From Bacteroidales bacterium (GTDB taxonomy: Bacteria; Bacteroidota; Bacteroidia; Bacteroidales; UBA12077), in assembly GCA_030637515.1 (NCBI GenBank), contig DAOWGM010000056.1, positions 1 through 55,897 of the forward strand: 55,897 bases of DNA, written 5' to 3'. The notes beneath the pieces are model-generated. The model worked only from the letters and a program-made list of their open reading frames with translations, had not been told where the DNA came from and ran no database searches. Positions 24,347 through 32,697 of this stretch are shown here, piece by piece; position 1 is the stretch's first letter; every line of letters begins with the position of its first letter. Both the position numbers and the translations under genes were made by a program.

Positions 24347-25120
24347 TTAATCAAATTGTTTAGCAGCTTCCCAAATCAGATTCATTGCATCCAGATTCAT
24401 ATCTTTAAGCGAAATGCCTTTTTTCAAGGTTTGTTCTTCAAGATAATTAAAGCGCTTTATAAATTTTTTATTGGTTCTTTCTAAGGCTGTTTCAGGATCA
24501 ATATCATATAAGCGGGCAGCATTAATAAGTGAGAAAAATAAATCTCCGAATTCAGCTTCTACTTTTTCCTGATCTTCAGATTCTACTTCATGCTCCAGTT
24601 CGCCCAGTTCTTCTTTAACCTTATCCCAAATCTGACTTCTTTCGTCCCAATCGAAACCAACACCACGCACTTTTTGCTGTATTCTATTTGCTTTTACTAA
24701 AGCCGGCAATGATTCTGGAACTCCTGAAAGAACTGAGTTGTCGCGATCCTTTTCCTTCATTTTAATTTGTTCCCAGTTTTCTTCAACTTCACGACTGTTT
24801 TGCACTTTAATCTCACCAAAAACATGTGGATGTCTATGTGTTAGTTTTTCATTTATTCCATTTATAACATCCGTAATATCAAATTCCTTTTTCTCTGAGC
24901 CTATTTTTGCGTAAAAAACAATGTGTAGCAATAAATCTCCCAGTTCCTTTTTAAGCTCTTTGTAATCACTTTTTATGATGGCATCTGCAAGTTCGTAAGT
25001 CTCTTCTATAGTGAGTGATCGCAATGTTTCAATGGTTTGTTTTTGATCCCACGGACATTTTTCTCTCAACTCATCCATTATACTTAAAAGGCGATCAAAT
25101 GCTTCTAATTCCTTCTTCAT
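24347..25120 (-). CDS. mazG: nucleoside triphosphate pyrophosphohydrolase MazG
   Basis: Hydrolyses (d)NTPs to monophosphates and pyrophosphate, a house-cleaning and stress-linked activity. The 257-aa protein has two MazG folds. The first (about 17-110) has CPWDQKQTIETLRSLTIEE, ELADAI and the KKELGDLLLHIVF helix. The second (about 150-250) has ELGELEHEVESEDQEKVEAE and FGDLFFSLINAARLYDIDPE, with the conserved acidic EExE...D ligands. The full two-domain length agrees with E. coli MazG (263 aa). No mazEF-type partner is near. The SAM hydroxide adenosyltransferase gene lies 25 bases upstream on the same strand. Confidence 0.95.
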   Translation of the reverse strand: MKKELEAFDRLLSIMDELREKCPWDQKQTIETLRSLTIEETYELADAIIKSDYKELKKELGDLLLHIVFYAKIGSEKKEFDITDVINGINEKLTHRHPHVFGEIKVQNSREVEENWEQIKMKEKDRDNSVLSGVPESLPALVKANRIQQKVRGVGFDWDERSQIWDKVKEELGELEHEVESEDQEKVEAEFGDLFFSLINAARLYDIDPETALERTNKKFIKRFNYLEEQTLKKGISLKDMNLDAMNLIWEAAKQFD

Positions 25121-25145
25121 TATATTTATTTAAAGTTCTCTAATT

Positions 25146-25919
25146 CTATTGAAATTTAATTCTGATAGACGAGTTTGTATCCAGATTTAATAACTCCGCG
25201 GCATTTCCTCCATTAATAGCAATCTCAAGCAGGTTTAATGAATTAAATATAGCCAGTATTTCACCTACTGTTGTTTCCTGATAAGCTTTGTTGATTTTAG
25301 AAATCACGTAATGATTGCTTTGAACATAAATCTTAAAAGGTTTTCCATTACCAATTCGATCAAATAAATCTTTCGAAATATTCGTAATTGCATTCTGGAA
25401 CGAATCAATGTAAACAACACTGCCTGTAAGAATATTTTCTTCGATTGTAGCGCGTAAAGGAACTCTTCGATTAATTGCTTCTGCTTCAGTTCCTATTGAT
25501 TCAGGTTTTTCGCCTTGAACCAGACTGCAGGCAACTGCTGCAAAAACATTAAGTGTCGGGAAACTTGATTGTTCGTAATCTTTTAACGAAAAATATTTAA
25601 CAGTATCATCATCTTTAAAAAGCAAGCTAAAAACACCATTGTCAGTTCCTAAAAAATATTGATTATCGAATTCAGCAATTAAATAGTTGTGATCAGCAAA
25701 TGGCTCAGTTTTTACTCCAATGATATGAACTGATTCTGAAGGATAATATTTATAAGTGTTTTTTAAAATAAATGCTGCTTGATAAATATTAAATGGCTTA
25801 ATCTGATGTGTAATATCAATAACAGTAACATCAGGACAATTACTTAAGATAGTCCCTTTTACGGCACCTGCGTAGTAATCGTCTTTATTCCAGTCTGTTG
25901 TTAAAGTAATTATCGACAT
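25146..25919 (-). CDS. SAM hydroxide adenosyltransferase (DUF62 family)
   Basis: Cleaves S-adenosylmethionine with hydroxide to adenosine and methionine; the family is related to fluorinase/chlorinase. The 257-aa protein begins IITLTTDWNKDDYYAGAVKG, carrying the conserved nucleoside-binding Asp, followed by VTVIDITHQIKPFNIYQAAF. GTDNGVFSLLF is in the middle, and the C-terminal domain contains VVYIDSFQNAITNI (conserved Asp/Asn). These are DUF62 hallmarks. Chlorinase/fluorinase activity is unlikely, as the halide loop of those enzymes is not evident. It is probably co-transcribed with mazG 25 bases downstream. Confidence 0.9.
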   Translation of the reverse strand: MSIITLTTDWNKDDYYAGAVKGTILSNCPDVTVIDITHQIKPFNIYQAAFILKNTYKYYPSESVHIIGVKTEPFADHNYLIAEFDNQYFLGTDNGVFSLLFKDDDTVKYFSLKDYEQSSFPTLNVFAAVACSLVQGEKPESIGTEAEAINRRVPLRATIEENILTGSVVYIDSFQNAITNISKDLFDRIGNGKPFKIYVQSNHYVISKINKAYQETTVGEILAIFNSLNLLEIAINGGNAAELLNLDTNSSIRIKFQ

Positions 25920-25962
25920 AGATTCGTATTAAATCATTTTACATGATTTATTTTTAAAGATA

Positions 25963-25970
25963 CAAATTTA
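25963..25970 (-). promoter_or_regulatory. possible -7 element for the SAM hydroxide adenosyltransferase-mazG unit
   Basis: Minus-strand TAAATTTG matches TAnnTTTG, 43 bases upstream of the ATG at 25919. No -33 partner is obvious. Confidence 0.3.
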
Positions 25971-26129
25971 AAGGTTTATTACAGATTTTAGATAATAAGA
26001 ATCGAAGATTTAATAAATAAAATCTGAAACAATAAAATTTTGTTAAAAACTTTGTTGTAACTCTATTCTTAAATAAAAAACTGCACAAATATTTTTTGCT
26101 ATTTTCGATGATTCTAATACCAGATGCTT

Positions 26130-26137
26130 TACCTTTG
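26130..26137 (+). promoter_or_regulatory. possible -7 element upstream of phoH
   Basis: TACCTTTG matches TAnnTTTG, with no -33 match at normal spacing. Transcription from here would begin near 26144, leaving a leader of about 56 bases to the ATG at 26200. Confidence 0.35.
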
Positions 26138-26199
26138 TAATCTGATATTGAATGCAATACGTTGCCGGAGATATTAGTTTGTATGTAACAGGAAAATAT

Positions 26200-27162
26200 A
26201 TGATAGAAAAGGTTATTTATTTAGAAGGAGTTGAACCTGTAAATGTATATGGCGTTAAGAATACCAGACTTGAAATTCTTAAAAGCTTTTATCCTGAATT
26301 AAAAATTATAGCACGTGGCGATGAAATCAAAGTTAAGGGAGAAGAAAGCCAAATTAATGATTTTGAAGAAACTTTACAGCTTGTAATTGAATATTTTCTG
26401 AAGTTTAAAAAGCTGGGAGATATTGAATTTGAAGCTTTAATAAGAGGAGAAGGACGAGAATTATTAAAAAGAAAAGAAGAGTCTGACGACGCATTAATTT
26501 ATGGGAATAATGCACGTCCAATAAAAGCCAGAACTGTGAATCAACTGAAATTAGTCGATGAATACGACACAAATGATTTGCTTTTCGCAATAGGACCTGC
26601 TGGTTCCGGAAAAACATACACTGCAATTGCATTAGCTGTAAGAGCATTTAAAAACAAAGAAGTAAAACGTATTATTTTAACACGTCCTGCTGTAGAAGCA
26701 GGCGAGAATCTTGGATTCTTGCCTGGAGACTTAAAAGAAAAACTTGATCCCTATCTAAGACCATTATATGATGCTTTAATGGATATGATTCATCCACGAA
26801 AACTGGCTGAATTAATAGAAAATGATGTGATTGAAATTGCTCCATTAGCATACATGCGTGGTAGAACATTAGATAATGCGTGTGTTATTCTTGATGAAGC
26901 GCAAAACACAACAATTAACCAGTTAAAAATGTTTCTTACTCGTATGGGTAAAAACGCAAAGTTTATTGTAAATGGCGATACAACACAGATTGATTTACGT
27001 CCAAAGCACAATTCAGGATTAATACAGGCAATGAAAATTCTTAAAGGCATAAAAGGAATTTCGATAGTTGAATTTGATGAACGAGATATTATCAGACATC
27101 ATCTCGTAAAATATATTGTTAATGCTTATGAAAATCTCGATACAGAGGAAAATAATAAATAA
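26200..27162 (+). CDS. PhoH-like ATPase
   Basis: P-loop NTPase of the PhoH family, often linked to RNA metabolism. From the ATG at 26200 it is 320 aa: an N-terminal KH-like region (MIEKVIYLEGVEPVNVYGVK..., 1-75), Walker A GPAGSGKT at 132-139, the RPAVEAGENLGFLPGDL motif, Walker B VILDEAQN and the later VNGDTTQIDLR motif. An ATG at 26152 would add 16 residues, but MIEK fits the family start. It is followed after 78 bases by purC on the same strand. Function beyond ATPase is not established. Confidence 0.9.
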   Translation: MIEKVIYLEGVEPVNVYGVKNTRLEILKSFYPELKIIARGDEIKVKGEESQINDFEETLQLVIEYFLKFKKLGDIEFEALIRGEGRELLKRKEESDDALIYGNNARPIKARTVNQLKLVDEYDTNDLLFAIGPAGSGKTYTAIALAVRAFKNKEVKRIILTRPAVEAGENLGFLPGDLKEKLDPYLRPLYDALMDMIHPRKLAELIENDVIEIAPLAYMRGRTLDNACVILDEAQNTTINQLKMFLTRMGKNAKFIVNGDTTQIDLRPKHNSGLIQAMKILKGIKGISIVEFDERDIIRHHLVKYIVNAYENLDTEENNK

Positions 27163-27191
27163 TTTAAATTTAATATTAACAAATTTTAGAA

Positions 27192-27205
27192 TACTTATAT
27201 AAGTA
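27192..27205. repeat. 14-bp palindrome upstream of purC
   Basis: TACTTATATAAGTA is a perfect inverted repeat 35 bases before the purC ATG. It could be an operator, but such AT-rich palindromes also arise by chance. Confidence 0.3.
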
Positions 27206-27240
27206 CTATTGACTAATAACTTTTAACTATAAACTAAATT

Positions 27241-28191
27241 ATGGCACAAGCAGTAGTAAAAACAGATTTTAATTTTCCAAAACAAAAAGATGTTTATCAC
27301 GGCAAGGTTCGTGATGTTTATAATATCGATGATCAATATTTAGTGATGGTAGTTAGCGATCGAATTTCTACATTCGATGTAGTTTTACCAAAAGGAATTC
27401 CATATAAAGGACAAGTATTAAATCAGATTGCAGATAAATTCTTAGATGCAACATCAGATATAGTTCCAAACTGGAAAATAGCAGTGCCGGATCCAATGGT
27501 AACAATTGGACATTACGTAGAGCCATATCAGGTAGAAATGGTCGTTCGTGGATATTTAACCGGACATGCTTGGCGTGAGTATAAAGCAGGGAAACGTGAG
27601 ATTTGTGGTGTTGCAATGCCGGAAGGAATGAAAGAACACCAAAGATTTCCAACCCCAATTTTAACACCAACAACTAAAGCACACGAGGGACACGATGAAG
27701 ATATTTCTCGTGAAGAGATTATAAAACAAGGTTTAGTTTCAAAAAAAGAATATGAAAAGTTAGAAGAGTATACTTTAGCTTTATTTCAAAGAGGAACAGA
27801 GATTGCTGAAAAAATGGGTTTGATTTTGGTTGATACAAAATATGAGTTTGGAAGAAAAGAAGGGAAAATATACCTAATTGATGAAATTCATACACCGGAT
27901 TCTTCGCGTTACTTTTACTTAGAAGGTTATCAGGAAAGACAAGATAATGATGAAAACCAAAAGCAGTTATCAAAAGAATTTGTGAGAGAGTGGCTAATGG
28001 AAAGAGGTTTTCAAGGAAAAGAAGGACAGCAAATACCGGATATGCCAAACGAATATATTGACCAAGTAACAAATCGTTATATAGAATTATACGAAAAAAT
28101 TACAGGAGATAATTTTCAAAAAGAAGACGCAAAAGAAGTAATTGAAAGAATCGAAAGAAATGTAACAGAAAAGCTTAATGAATTATTATAA
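27241..28191 (+). CDS. purC: SAICAR synthetase
   Basis: Phosphoribosylaminoimidazole-succinocarboxamide synthase: joins CAIR and aspartate with ATP in purine synthesis. The 316-aa protein has [20 protein letters not shown] (the KVRDxY ATP loop), [35 protein letters not shown], the [12 protein letters not shown] substrate motif, and [13 protein letters not shown]. It is longer than E. coli PurC (237 aa), matching the long form in Bacteroidota and other groups. Start ATG at 27241. A terminator follows. Confidence 0.96.
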   Translation: MAQAVVKTDFNFPKQKDVYHGKVRDVYNIDDQYLVMVVSDRISTFDVVLPKGIPYKGQVLNQIADKFLDATSDIVPNWKIAVPDPMVTIGHYVEPYQVEMVVRGYLTGHAWREYKAGKREICGVAMPEGMKEHQRFPTPILTPTTKAHEGHDEDISREEIIKQGLVSKKEYEKLEEYTLALFQRGTEIAEKMGLILVDTKYEFGRKEGKIYLIDEIHTPDSSRYFYLEGYQERQDNDENQKQLSKEFVREWLMERGFQGKEGQQIPDMPNEYIDQVTNRYIELYEKITGDNFQKEDAKEVIERIERNVTEKLNELL

Positions 28192-28214
28192 AAAGAAAAA
28201 TTAGTTTGAAAAGA

Positions 28215-28248
28215 AAAAGGTTATTCATAAATTGAGTAACCTTTTTTT
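28215..28248 (+). terminator. terminator after purC
   Basis: AAAAGGTTATTC (28215-28226) pairs with GAGTAACCTTTT (28234-28245) with one wobble pair and a 7-base loop; a run of seven T's covers 28242-28248. Confidence 0.85.
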
Positions 28249-28296
28249 ATTACGAATAAGTTACAGACCAAACTCTTATAAACTTAAAACAACATT

Positions 28297-28659
28297 ATGT
28301 CAAAAAGAATTTATCCCATATTTCATAAAGGAAAAAAGATTTATATTTCGGATTGGACAAATCTAAAAACTCCCGAACTAGCATTACAGGTTATGACTGA
28401 AACTTCTGATTTTATAGTAAATTTAAATCAAAATAACTTACTTGAGATTATTGATGCTAAAGGGTCTTTTGCAACCTCAGAGGTTTTAAAATCATTAAAA
28501 GAAATTAATAATAAGGTCAAATCGTTCAGCAAAAGAAAGGCTTTTGTTGGGTTAACAAATACTCAGCGAATATTATTAAATACGATTAATCTTTTCTCTG
28601 GAACAAGCATTCAGGGATTTGATGATTTAGAAGAGGCGAAAGAATGGTTGGTTAAGTAA
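28297..28659 (+). CDS. SpoIIAA/STAS-like small protein
   Basis: A 120-aa soluble protein with the alternating strand-helix pattern of SpoIIAA-like/STAS proteins: KGKKIYISDWTNL, a helix, LLEIIDAKGSFATSEVLKSL, KAFVGLTNTQRILLNTINLF and a C-terminal FDDLEEAKEWLVK. The DAKG segment lies where STAS proteins have a phosphorylatable Ser/Thr loop, but no such residue is certain. Function is unknown; related proteins sit near sensor kinases. The product at 48.65 kb has the same layout. It converges on the TonB receptor gene with only 4 bases between stops. Confidence 0.7.
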   Translation: MSKRIYPIFHKGKKIYISDWTNLKTPELALQVMTETSDFIVNLNQNNLLEIIDAKGSFATSEVLKSLKEINNKVKSFSKRKAFVGLTNTQRILLNTINLFSGTSIQGFDDLEEAKEWLVK

Positions 28660-28663
28660 ATAG

Positions 28664-29953
28664 TTAAAACATTATACTCACCCCAAAGTAGAAGGTTCTT
28701 CTTGCGAAGAATTCATTATAAGCAACGGAATAATCAGAGTTGTAGTTTATTGCCCGAACATTCCCAGTATTTAGTATATTACTTGCATTTGCAAATAATA
28801 CCAACGCTAAATCTGAGTTGATTACCCAAAATTTTGAAATTGAGAAATCTATCTTATGATAATCGGGCAATCTCTGTGAGTTATTCCATTCGTTATATGT
28901 CGGATAATAAGTATCTAATCCAGAATCGTAATTACTATATAAAACCGGCAAATAATGGGTTCCTTGTCGGAAAGTATAGATTGCACTAATTTCAAACTTA
29001 CCCTTAACATTATATTTAACTGCGCTTTTTATAAAATAGTCTAAATCATAATTTGATGGATGAGATGTATTGCCGTTTTTTATTTCAGCATCAACGGCAG
29101 TAAATGAAAGTTGTATTTCAAAAGGTTTAACATTTATTTTCGAATATATTTCACCTCCATTAACATAATTCGTTTTATCGTCATAATCAGTTTCTTTATT
29201 AAATATAGCAGCTTGTAACTCTATTTTGTTGGTTTTAAAAGTATAATCCAAAGTTATTTGATTACTTTCAAAATGAGTTACAGAATACTGCTCGGCATTT
29301 GGCATAGATAGCTTATTGTAATTACCTGCAGATAAATTAAAGTTGTGTTTATTATTTAATTTGTAATTCAAATTAGCCTGATAGCTCCAAAAGTCCGATA
29401 TGTCATACACCTTAATATTTTTTCTTACACCTGTTCCAAGAATTAAATTATCGGTTAAATAATATTTCCCATAAAGAAACAATTCCGGTAAAAAGAATGA
29501 CTCAAACGATGTAAACTCCACATAAGGATGCTCCGTTGATTGAGCATAATAGTAAATTGCTTTTGCACCTTTAGTATCACTTTCCCGATAATCAACAGAA
29601 ACTCCGGTTTTAAGGCTGATTTTACTAAAAAAATATTGATACGTTGTTGAAAAATACGCGTCTTGCTTATCGATTGTAAGATCAGTAATACTGTATTGAA
29701 AACTTTCTCTGGAAATACTGTATCCACCATTAATCATTATTTCACTATTTTCCTTTTGTTTTATGAAGTTGGCGATAGTGTAATTTCTTAGTTTGGTCAT
29801 ATTAAACAACCCAGTATAACCCGGAGTTCTAAATTCGTAGTCATAACCTTCAGAATTGCTATAATTAAATATCTTAAACCGGACATTCTTATTCACGTTA
29901 TGGATTATATGTAATCCTACATCTGCCGAATGAAAATCTTTCAAATCTTGCAT
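28664..29953 (-). pseudogene. TonB-dependent receptor, C-terminal barrel part (frameshifted from N-terminal part)
   Basis: Encodes most of the 22-strand outer-membrane barrel: repeated amphipathic strands (FKIFNYSNSEGYDYEF, KISLKTGVSVDYRES, NHKFNLSAG-like segments) and the C-terminal FYFGVSIMF ending in Phe, the usual outer-membrane insertion signal. The ATG at 29953 (MQDLKDFHSADVG) is probably not a natural start. Reading upstream in this frame gives KNHEA and then joins the frame of the preceding plug-encoding fragment at a run of seven A's (minus strand; bases 29964-29970). One base fewer there restores a receptor of about 700 aa. It is the last gene of the TPR-receptor unit. Confidence 0.85.
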
Positions 29954-30788
29954 GGCTTCGTGATTTTTTTGTAAAAATCACCGATGGCTGATAGTTTCCA
30001 AAAGCAATTAAAGCGGTTTTATCTCCCAATTTACAGGTCGTTAATCCTCCAAAATTTGCCAGAGAAATTGCTAAAGAATTTGTGGGATCAGTTGGGATAT
30101 TATCATTTGTTTGTAAACTAACCAGACCCGATGATGTATTTCCGTATTCCAACGGAGGATTTCCAGCAAAAACATGCATGCGTTCAATTACATCAGTATT
30201 AAAGATGCTAAAGGTTCCAATTCCATCTAACTGAGCAAAACGAATAGCATCATAAACCGGAACATCATTTAGAAATATACCGGTTTCGTCAGGTCGGCTT
30301 CCACGTAAGCTAATACTTGCAGATTCATCTGTAGTAGTTGAAGATGGCATAGCATTCACTGCTAATAGAACATCGGCTTTAGCGGCTGGATTTAAATATA
30401 TTTCCATCTGCTTTATTTGCTTTACTGTAAACTCTTCAGCAATTATTCTACGGGCTGTTACTACAGATTCTTCGATAAGTTGGGCAAAAGGCTCTAATTC
30501 AATAGTAACACTTTTTATTTTATCGGATACAAGAAGGCGAGCTTCCTTATATCCGATGAAGCTTATAATAACAGAGTCCTGCATAAGATAACCGGGAATT
30601 ATAAGTTTAAAATTACCGTTGCTATTACTGGTTGCTCCAACACCCCAATCTGATTTCAAAAAAATATTTGCACCAGGTAAAGCTTCTTTAGTGTGACGAT
30701 CAATAATACGACCTTGGAATATGTTTTCCTGCGAAAACAGATTTAAAGAAAGTATTGTGCAAAAGAAAACTATGGATAAACACTTCAT
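29898..30788 (-). pseudogene. TonB-dependent receptor, N-terminal plug part (frameshifted)
   Basis: Starts with a signal peptide (MKCLSIVFFCTILSLNLFSQ). A carboxypeptidase-regulatory-like domain follows (about 22-110: FQGRIIDRHTKEALPGANIF, GATSNSNGNFKLIIPGY). The plug domain (about 115-270) contains MPSSTTTDESASISLRGSRP, ETGIFLNDVPVYDA and EYGNTSSGLVSLQT. The frame is lost at about residue 272, after SVIFTKK, in the run of seven A's, and ends after about 25 out-of-frame residues. It begins 19 bases after the TPR gene. Either a recent pseudogene, a sequencing error, or expression by slippage is possible. Substrate unknown; no SusD partner is adjacent. Confidence 0.87.
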
Positions 30789-30807
30789 GATTATTGATTA
30801 TCAGATA

Positions 30808-31554
30808 TTAAGATTTTTGTAATCCTGGTAATAAATGGTTCTTTACCCATCCAAAATTTGGTTCTGCAGCTAAAGCTTTTTCATAAACTTTTCTTGCTTT
30901 ATCTGGTTGTTCCGTTTTTTCATAAGCAACTCCTAACCAGGCAAGTGCATCCAGATACATCCAATTATTAATTTGGTTCGATTTTTCAAATAATTTAATT
31001 GCATGCTCGTAACTTTTAATTGCAATATCAATATCACCTCCAAACATTTTAGGCGTAAAGTATTTAGAGCTTGCATGTTGCCTCCATGCAGCAGGATTTA
31101 AGGAATCAAGTTTAATTGCTTTATCAATGTGAATTCCGCTTAAAGAGCCCAAGGTCATGCCTTTCATTGGACTAAAACCCATTTGAACACTCATTAGTGC
31201 GGCAGAAATTGTATATAGCTCAGATGATTCAGGATTCTGTTTTAAAAGAGTTTCCAGTTCTTCCAGGGTTTTATCAATATACATTTCATAAGTGTCTTCA
31301 TCTTTATTTGAAAGACATGAATAAAGTAATCCATATTTAAATATGAGTGCAGAGATTTTGTCGGAAACAGGCGATTTATCTGATACAATTGTCTCCAGTT
31401 CCTGAACAACTTGTTTCCACATAAATACACTGGAGTTAGCGTAAGCAATAATTGCTTTCTTCTCAAGCTGAATTATTTTATCATTTTGTGCCGATAATGC
31501 TAAGCCAGATACAGTTAATACAACTGTCAATAGTATTATAATTATTTTTTTCAT
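30808..31554 (-). CDS. secreted TPR-repeat protein
   Basis: A 248-aa protein with an N-terminal signal peptide (MKKIIIILLTVVLTVSGLAL, cleaved near SAQ) and tetratricopeptide-like helices. The clearest are residues 188-245: NWMYLDALAWLGVAYEKTEQ, PDKARKVYEKALAAEPNFGW. A longer helical repeat region spans about 30-170. Its place 19 bases upstream of a TonB-dependent receptor suggests a periplasmic partner or substrate-handling factor for that receptor. It is the first gene of a unit whose upstream region carries a copy of the 32-base promoter/operator block found before the regulator operon. The specific function is unknown. Confidence 0.82.
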   Translation of the reverse strand: MKKIIIILLTVVLTVSGLALSAQNDKIIQLEKKAIIAYANSSVFMWKQVVQELETIVSDKSPVSDKISALIFKYGLLYSCLSNKDEDTYEMYIDKTLEELETLLKQNPESSELYTISAALMSVQMGFSPMKGMTLGSLSGIHIDKAIKLDSLNPAAWRQHASSKYFTPKMFGGDIDIAIKSYEHAIKLFEKSNQINNWMYLDALAWLGVAYEKTEQPDKARKVYEKALAAEPNFGWVKNHLLPGLQKS

Positions 31555-31593
31555 GATTTGATTTTTTTAGTTTTTAATATGTTATTTCATTTT

Positions 31594-31601
31594 CAAATTT
31601 A
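31594..31601 (-). promoter_or_regulatory. second possible -7 element before the TPR gene
   Basis: Minus-strand TAAATTTG matches TAnnTTTG, 39 bases upstream of the TPR start. It lacks a -33 match; the direct repeats at 31621-31658 lie just upstream, where an activator could bind. Confidence 0.35.
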
Positions 31602-31620
31602 TTTCTAACTCTTATTATTA

Positions 31621-31658
31621 GGTTGACATTTATTGCTGTTTAGTTGACAATTCTTGCT
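31621..31658. repeat. two 17-bp direct repeats with 21-bp period upstream of the TPR gene
   Basis: GGTTGACATTTATTGCT (31621-31637) and AGTTGACAATTCTTGCT (31642-31658) match at 14 of 17 positions. A 21-base period puts both on the same face of the helix, as for a protein binding in tandem. Confidence 0.5.
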
Positions 31659-31661
31659 AAA

Positions 31662-31693
31662 TAAATATAAACAAGTTTATAAAATAAACCATA
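31662..31693 (-). promoter_or_regulatory. promoter/operator block upstream of the TPR-receptor unit
   Basis: On the minus strand: TATG (31693-31690) in the -33 position, a 20-base spacer, then TATATTTA (31669-31662) in the -7 position. The 15-base inverted repeat GTTTATAAAATAAAC (31675-31689) fills the spacer next to the -33 site. It overlaps a perfect 16-base palindrome TATAAACAAGTTTATA (31666-31681). The block matches 32596-32627 at 27 of 32 positions. Confidence 0.6.
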
Positions 31694-31705
31694 ATGATAA
31701 AAAAA

Positions 31706-31990
31706 TTAAAGCTTTAGATATTCTTTTAAATCTTTAACATATTGTTCAAATGCTTTTATTCCAGTTTTGGTAATGGTACATGTTGTATGAGGTATCTTAC
31801 CTTTAAATCCTTTTTCTACTAAAATATATCCGGCATTTTCCAACTTAGTTACTTGAACACTGATATTGCCTGCAGTAGCTTCAGTTTTCTCTTTAATAAA
31901 TGTGAACTCAGCTTTTTCAACAGAAATTAAAAGAGACATAATTGCTAAACGCAATTCGGAATGTAATAAAGGATCTAGTTTCTTAAGCAT
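31706..31990 (-). CDS. winged-helix transcriptional regulator (HTH_34/MarR-like)
   Basis: A 94-aa DNA-binding protein that is almost entirely one winged-helix domain: LDPLLHSELRLAIMSLLIS, EFTFIKEKTEATAGNISVQV (recognition region), TKLENAGYILVEKGFKGKIPHT (wing) and a C-terminal KAFEQYVKDLKEYLKL dimerisation helix. The pattern fits the HTH_34 group of small regulators often paired with a membrane protein. Its start overlaps the upstream membrane-protein gene by 8 bases, indicating coupled translation. The palindromes before this operon and before the TPR gene are its likely targets (autoregulation plus control of the receptor unit). No ligand-binding domain is visible. Confidence 0.87.
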   Translation of the reverse strand: MLKKLDPLLHSELRLAIMSLLISVEKAEFTFIKEKTEATAGNISVQVTKLENAGYILVEKGFKGKIPHTTCTITKTGIKAFEQYVKDLKEYLKL

Positions 31991-32567
31991 CTTTTTTATT
32001 TTGAAATTTCAACAAATATCCAGGTATTAAATATCCCAAAATAATAACAACAGGAGATACAAATTCAACATATTCAATTGGTAAAACAAATTGTAAAATT
32101 ACCCCAAGCCAAAATACAATTCCTCCCCAGATTAAGGGTTTGAATTTTATGATAATACCTGTTAAAAAGGTAGCGTTTCCGGCAAGTATAAATATCAATG
32201 GTGTAACCTTATAATTGAATTGTTTCATAAAAACAATAACGATTGCATAACCAACTAAAAATGACATCCAATTCAGAAAGTTAACACGATCAAGATGGGT
32301 GCGAACACAGTTCTTTTTTCCTTGTTTCATTCCGTAAATAAAATTGGCAATAATTCCGGGAATTACGATCAACCATATTAAGTAGGGTTTATCAATAGTT
32401 GGAATTCTGTTCATTATAATATGACCAAGATTACCAATTAGTATAATCCAACCCCAAAGCAAAAAATAGAAACTGCTATCATGCAGATTCTTTTGTGTTC
32501 GTTGTATCATTTTTTCTATTATCTGAAGACTTTCTTCAGGTTTTAATACTTTTTCATTTGTTTCCAT
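31983..32567 (-). CDS. polytopic membrane protein paired with the regulator
   Basis: A 194-aa protein with a soluble N-terminus (residues 1-30, including EESLQIIEKMIQRTQKNL) and about five or six helices: FYFLLWGWIILIGNLGHII, YLIWLIVIPGIIANFIYGM, FLVGYAIVIVFM, and three more to residue 188. I recognise no defined family. Its stop codon lies inside the first codons of the winged-helix gene. This fusion-like pairing with a one-domain regulator suggests it senses or sequesters for that regulator, but that is inference. Its promoter carries the 15-bp palindrome. Confidence 0.75.
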   Translation of the reverse strand: METNEKVLKPEESLQIIEKMIQRTQKNLHDSSFYFLLWGWIILIGNLGHIIMNRIPTIDKPYLIWLIVIPGIIANFIYGMKQGKKNCVRTHLDRVNFLNWMSFLVGYAIVIVFMKQFNYKVTPLIFILAGNATFLTGIIIKFKPLIWGGIVFWLGVILQFVLPIEYVEFVSPVVIILGYLIPGYLLKFQNKKDA

Positions 32568-32595
32568 AATTACTTTTTATTAATTAAATACGTTG

Positions 32596-32627
32596 TAAAC
32601 ATAAAGTAGTTTATAATATAAACCAAA
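32596..32627 (-). promoter_or_regulatory. promoter/operator block upstream of the membrane protein-regulator operon
   Basis: On the minus strand: TTTG (32627-32624) at -33, a 20-base spacer, then TATGTTTA (32603-32596), matching seven of eight positions of TAnnTTTG counting the two free bases. The spacer holds the perfect palindrome GTTTATAATATAAAC (32609-32623), placed where a bound repressor would block polymerase. It starts 29 bases upstream of the ATG at 32567. Confidence 0.62.
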
Positions 32628-32697
32628 TTATTCAGGATGTTTTTAATATTTTTTTTTGTTTTCTTATATTTTAAAGGCTTTTCAAATAATCTTTTTT

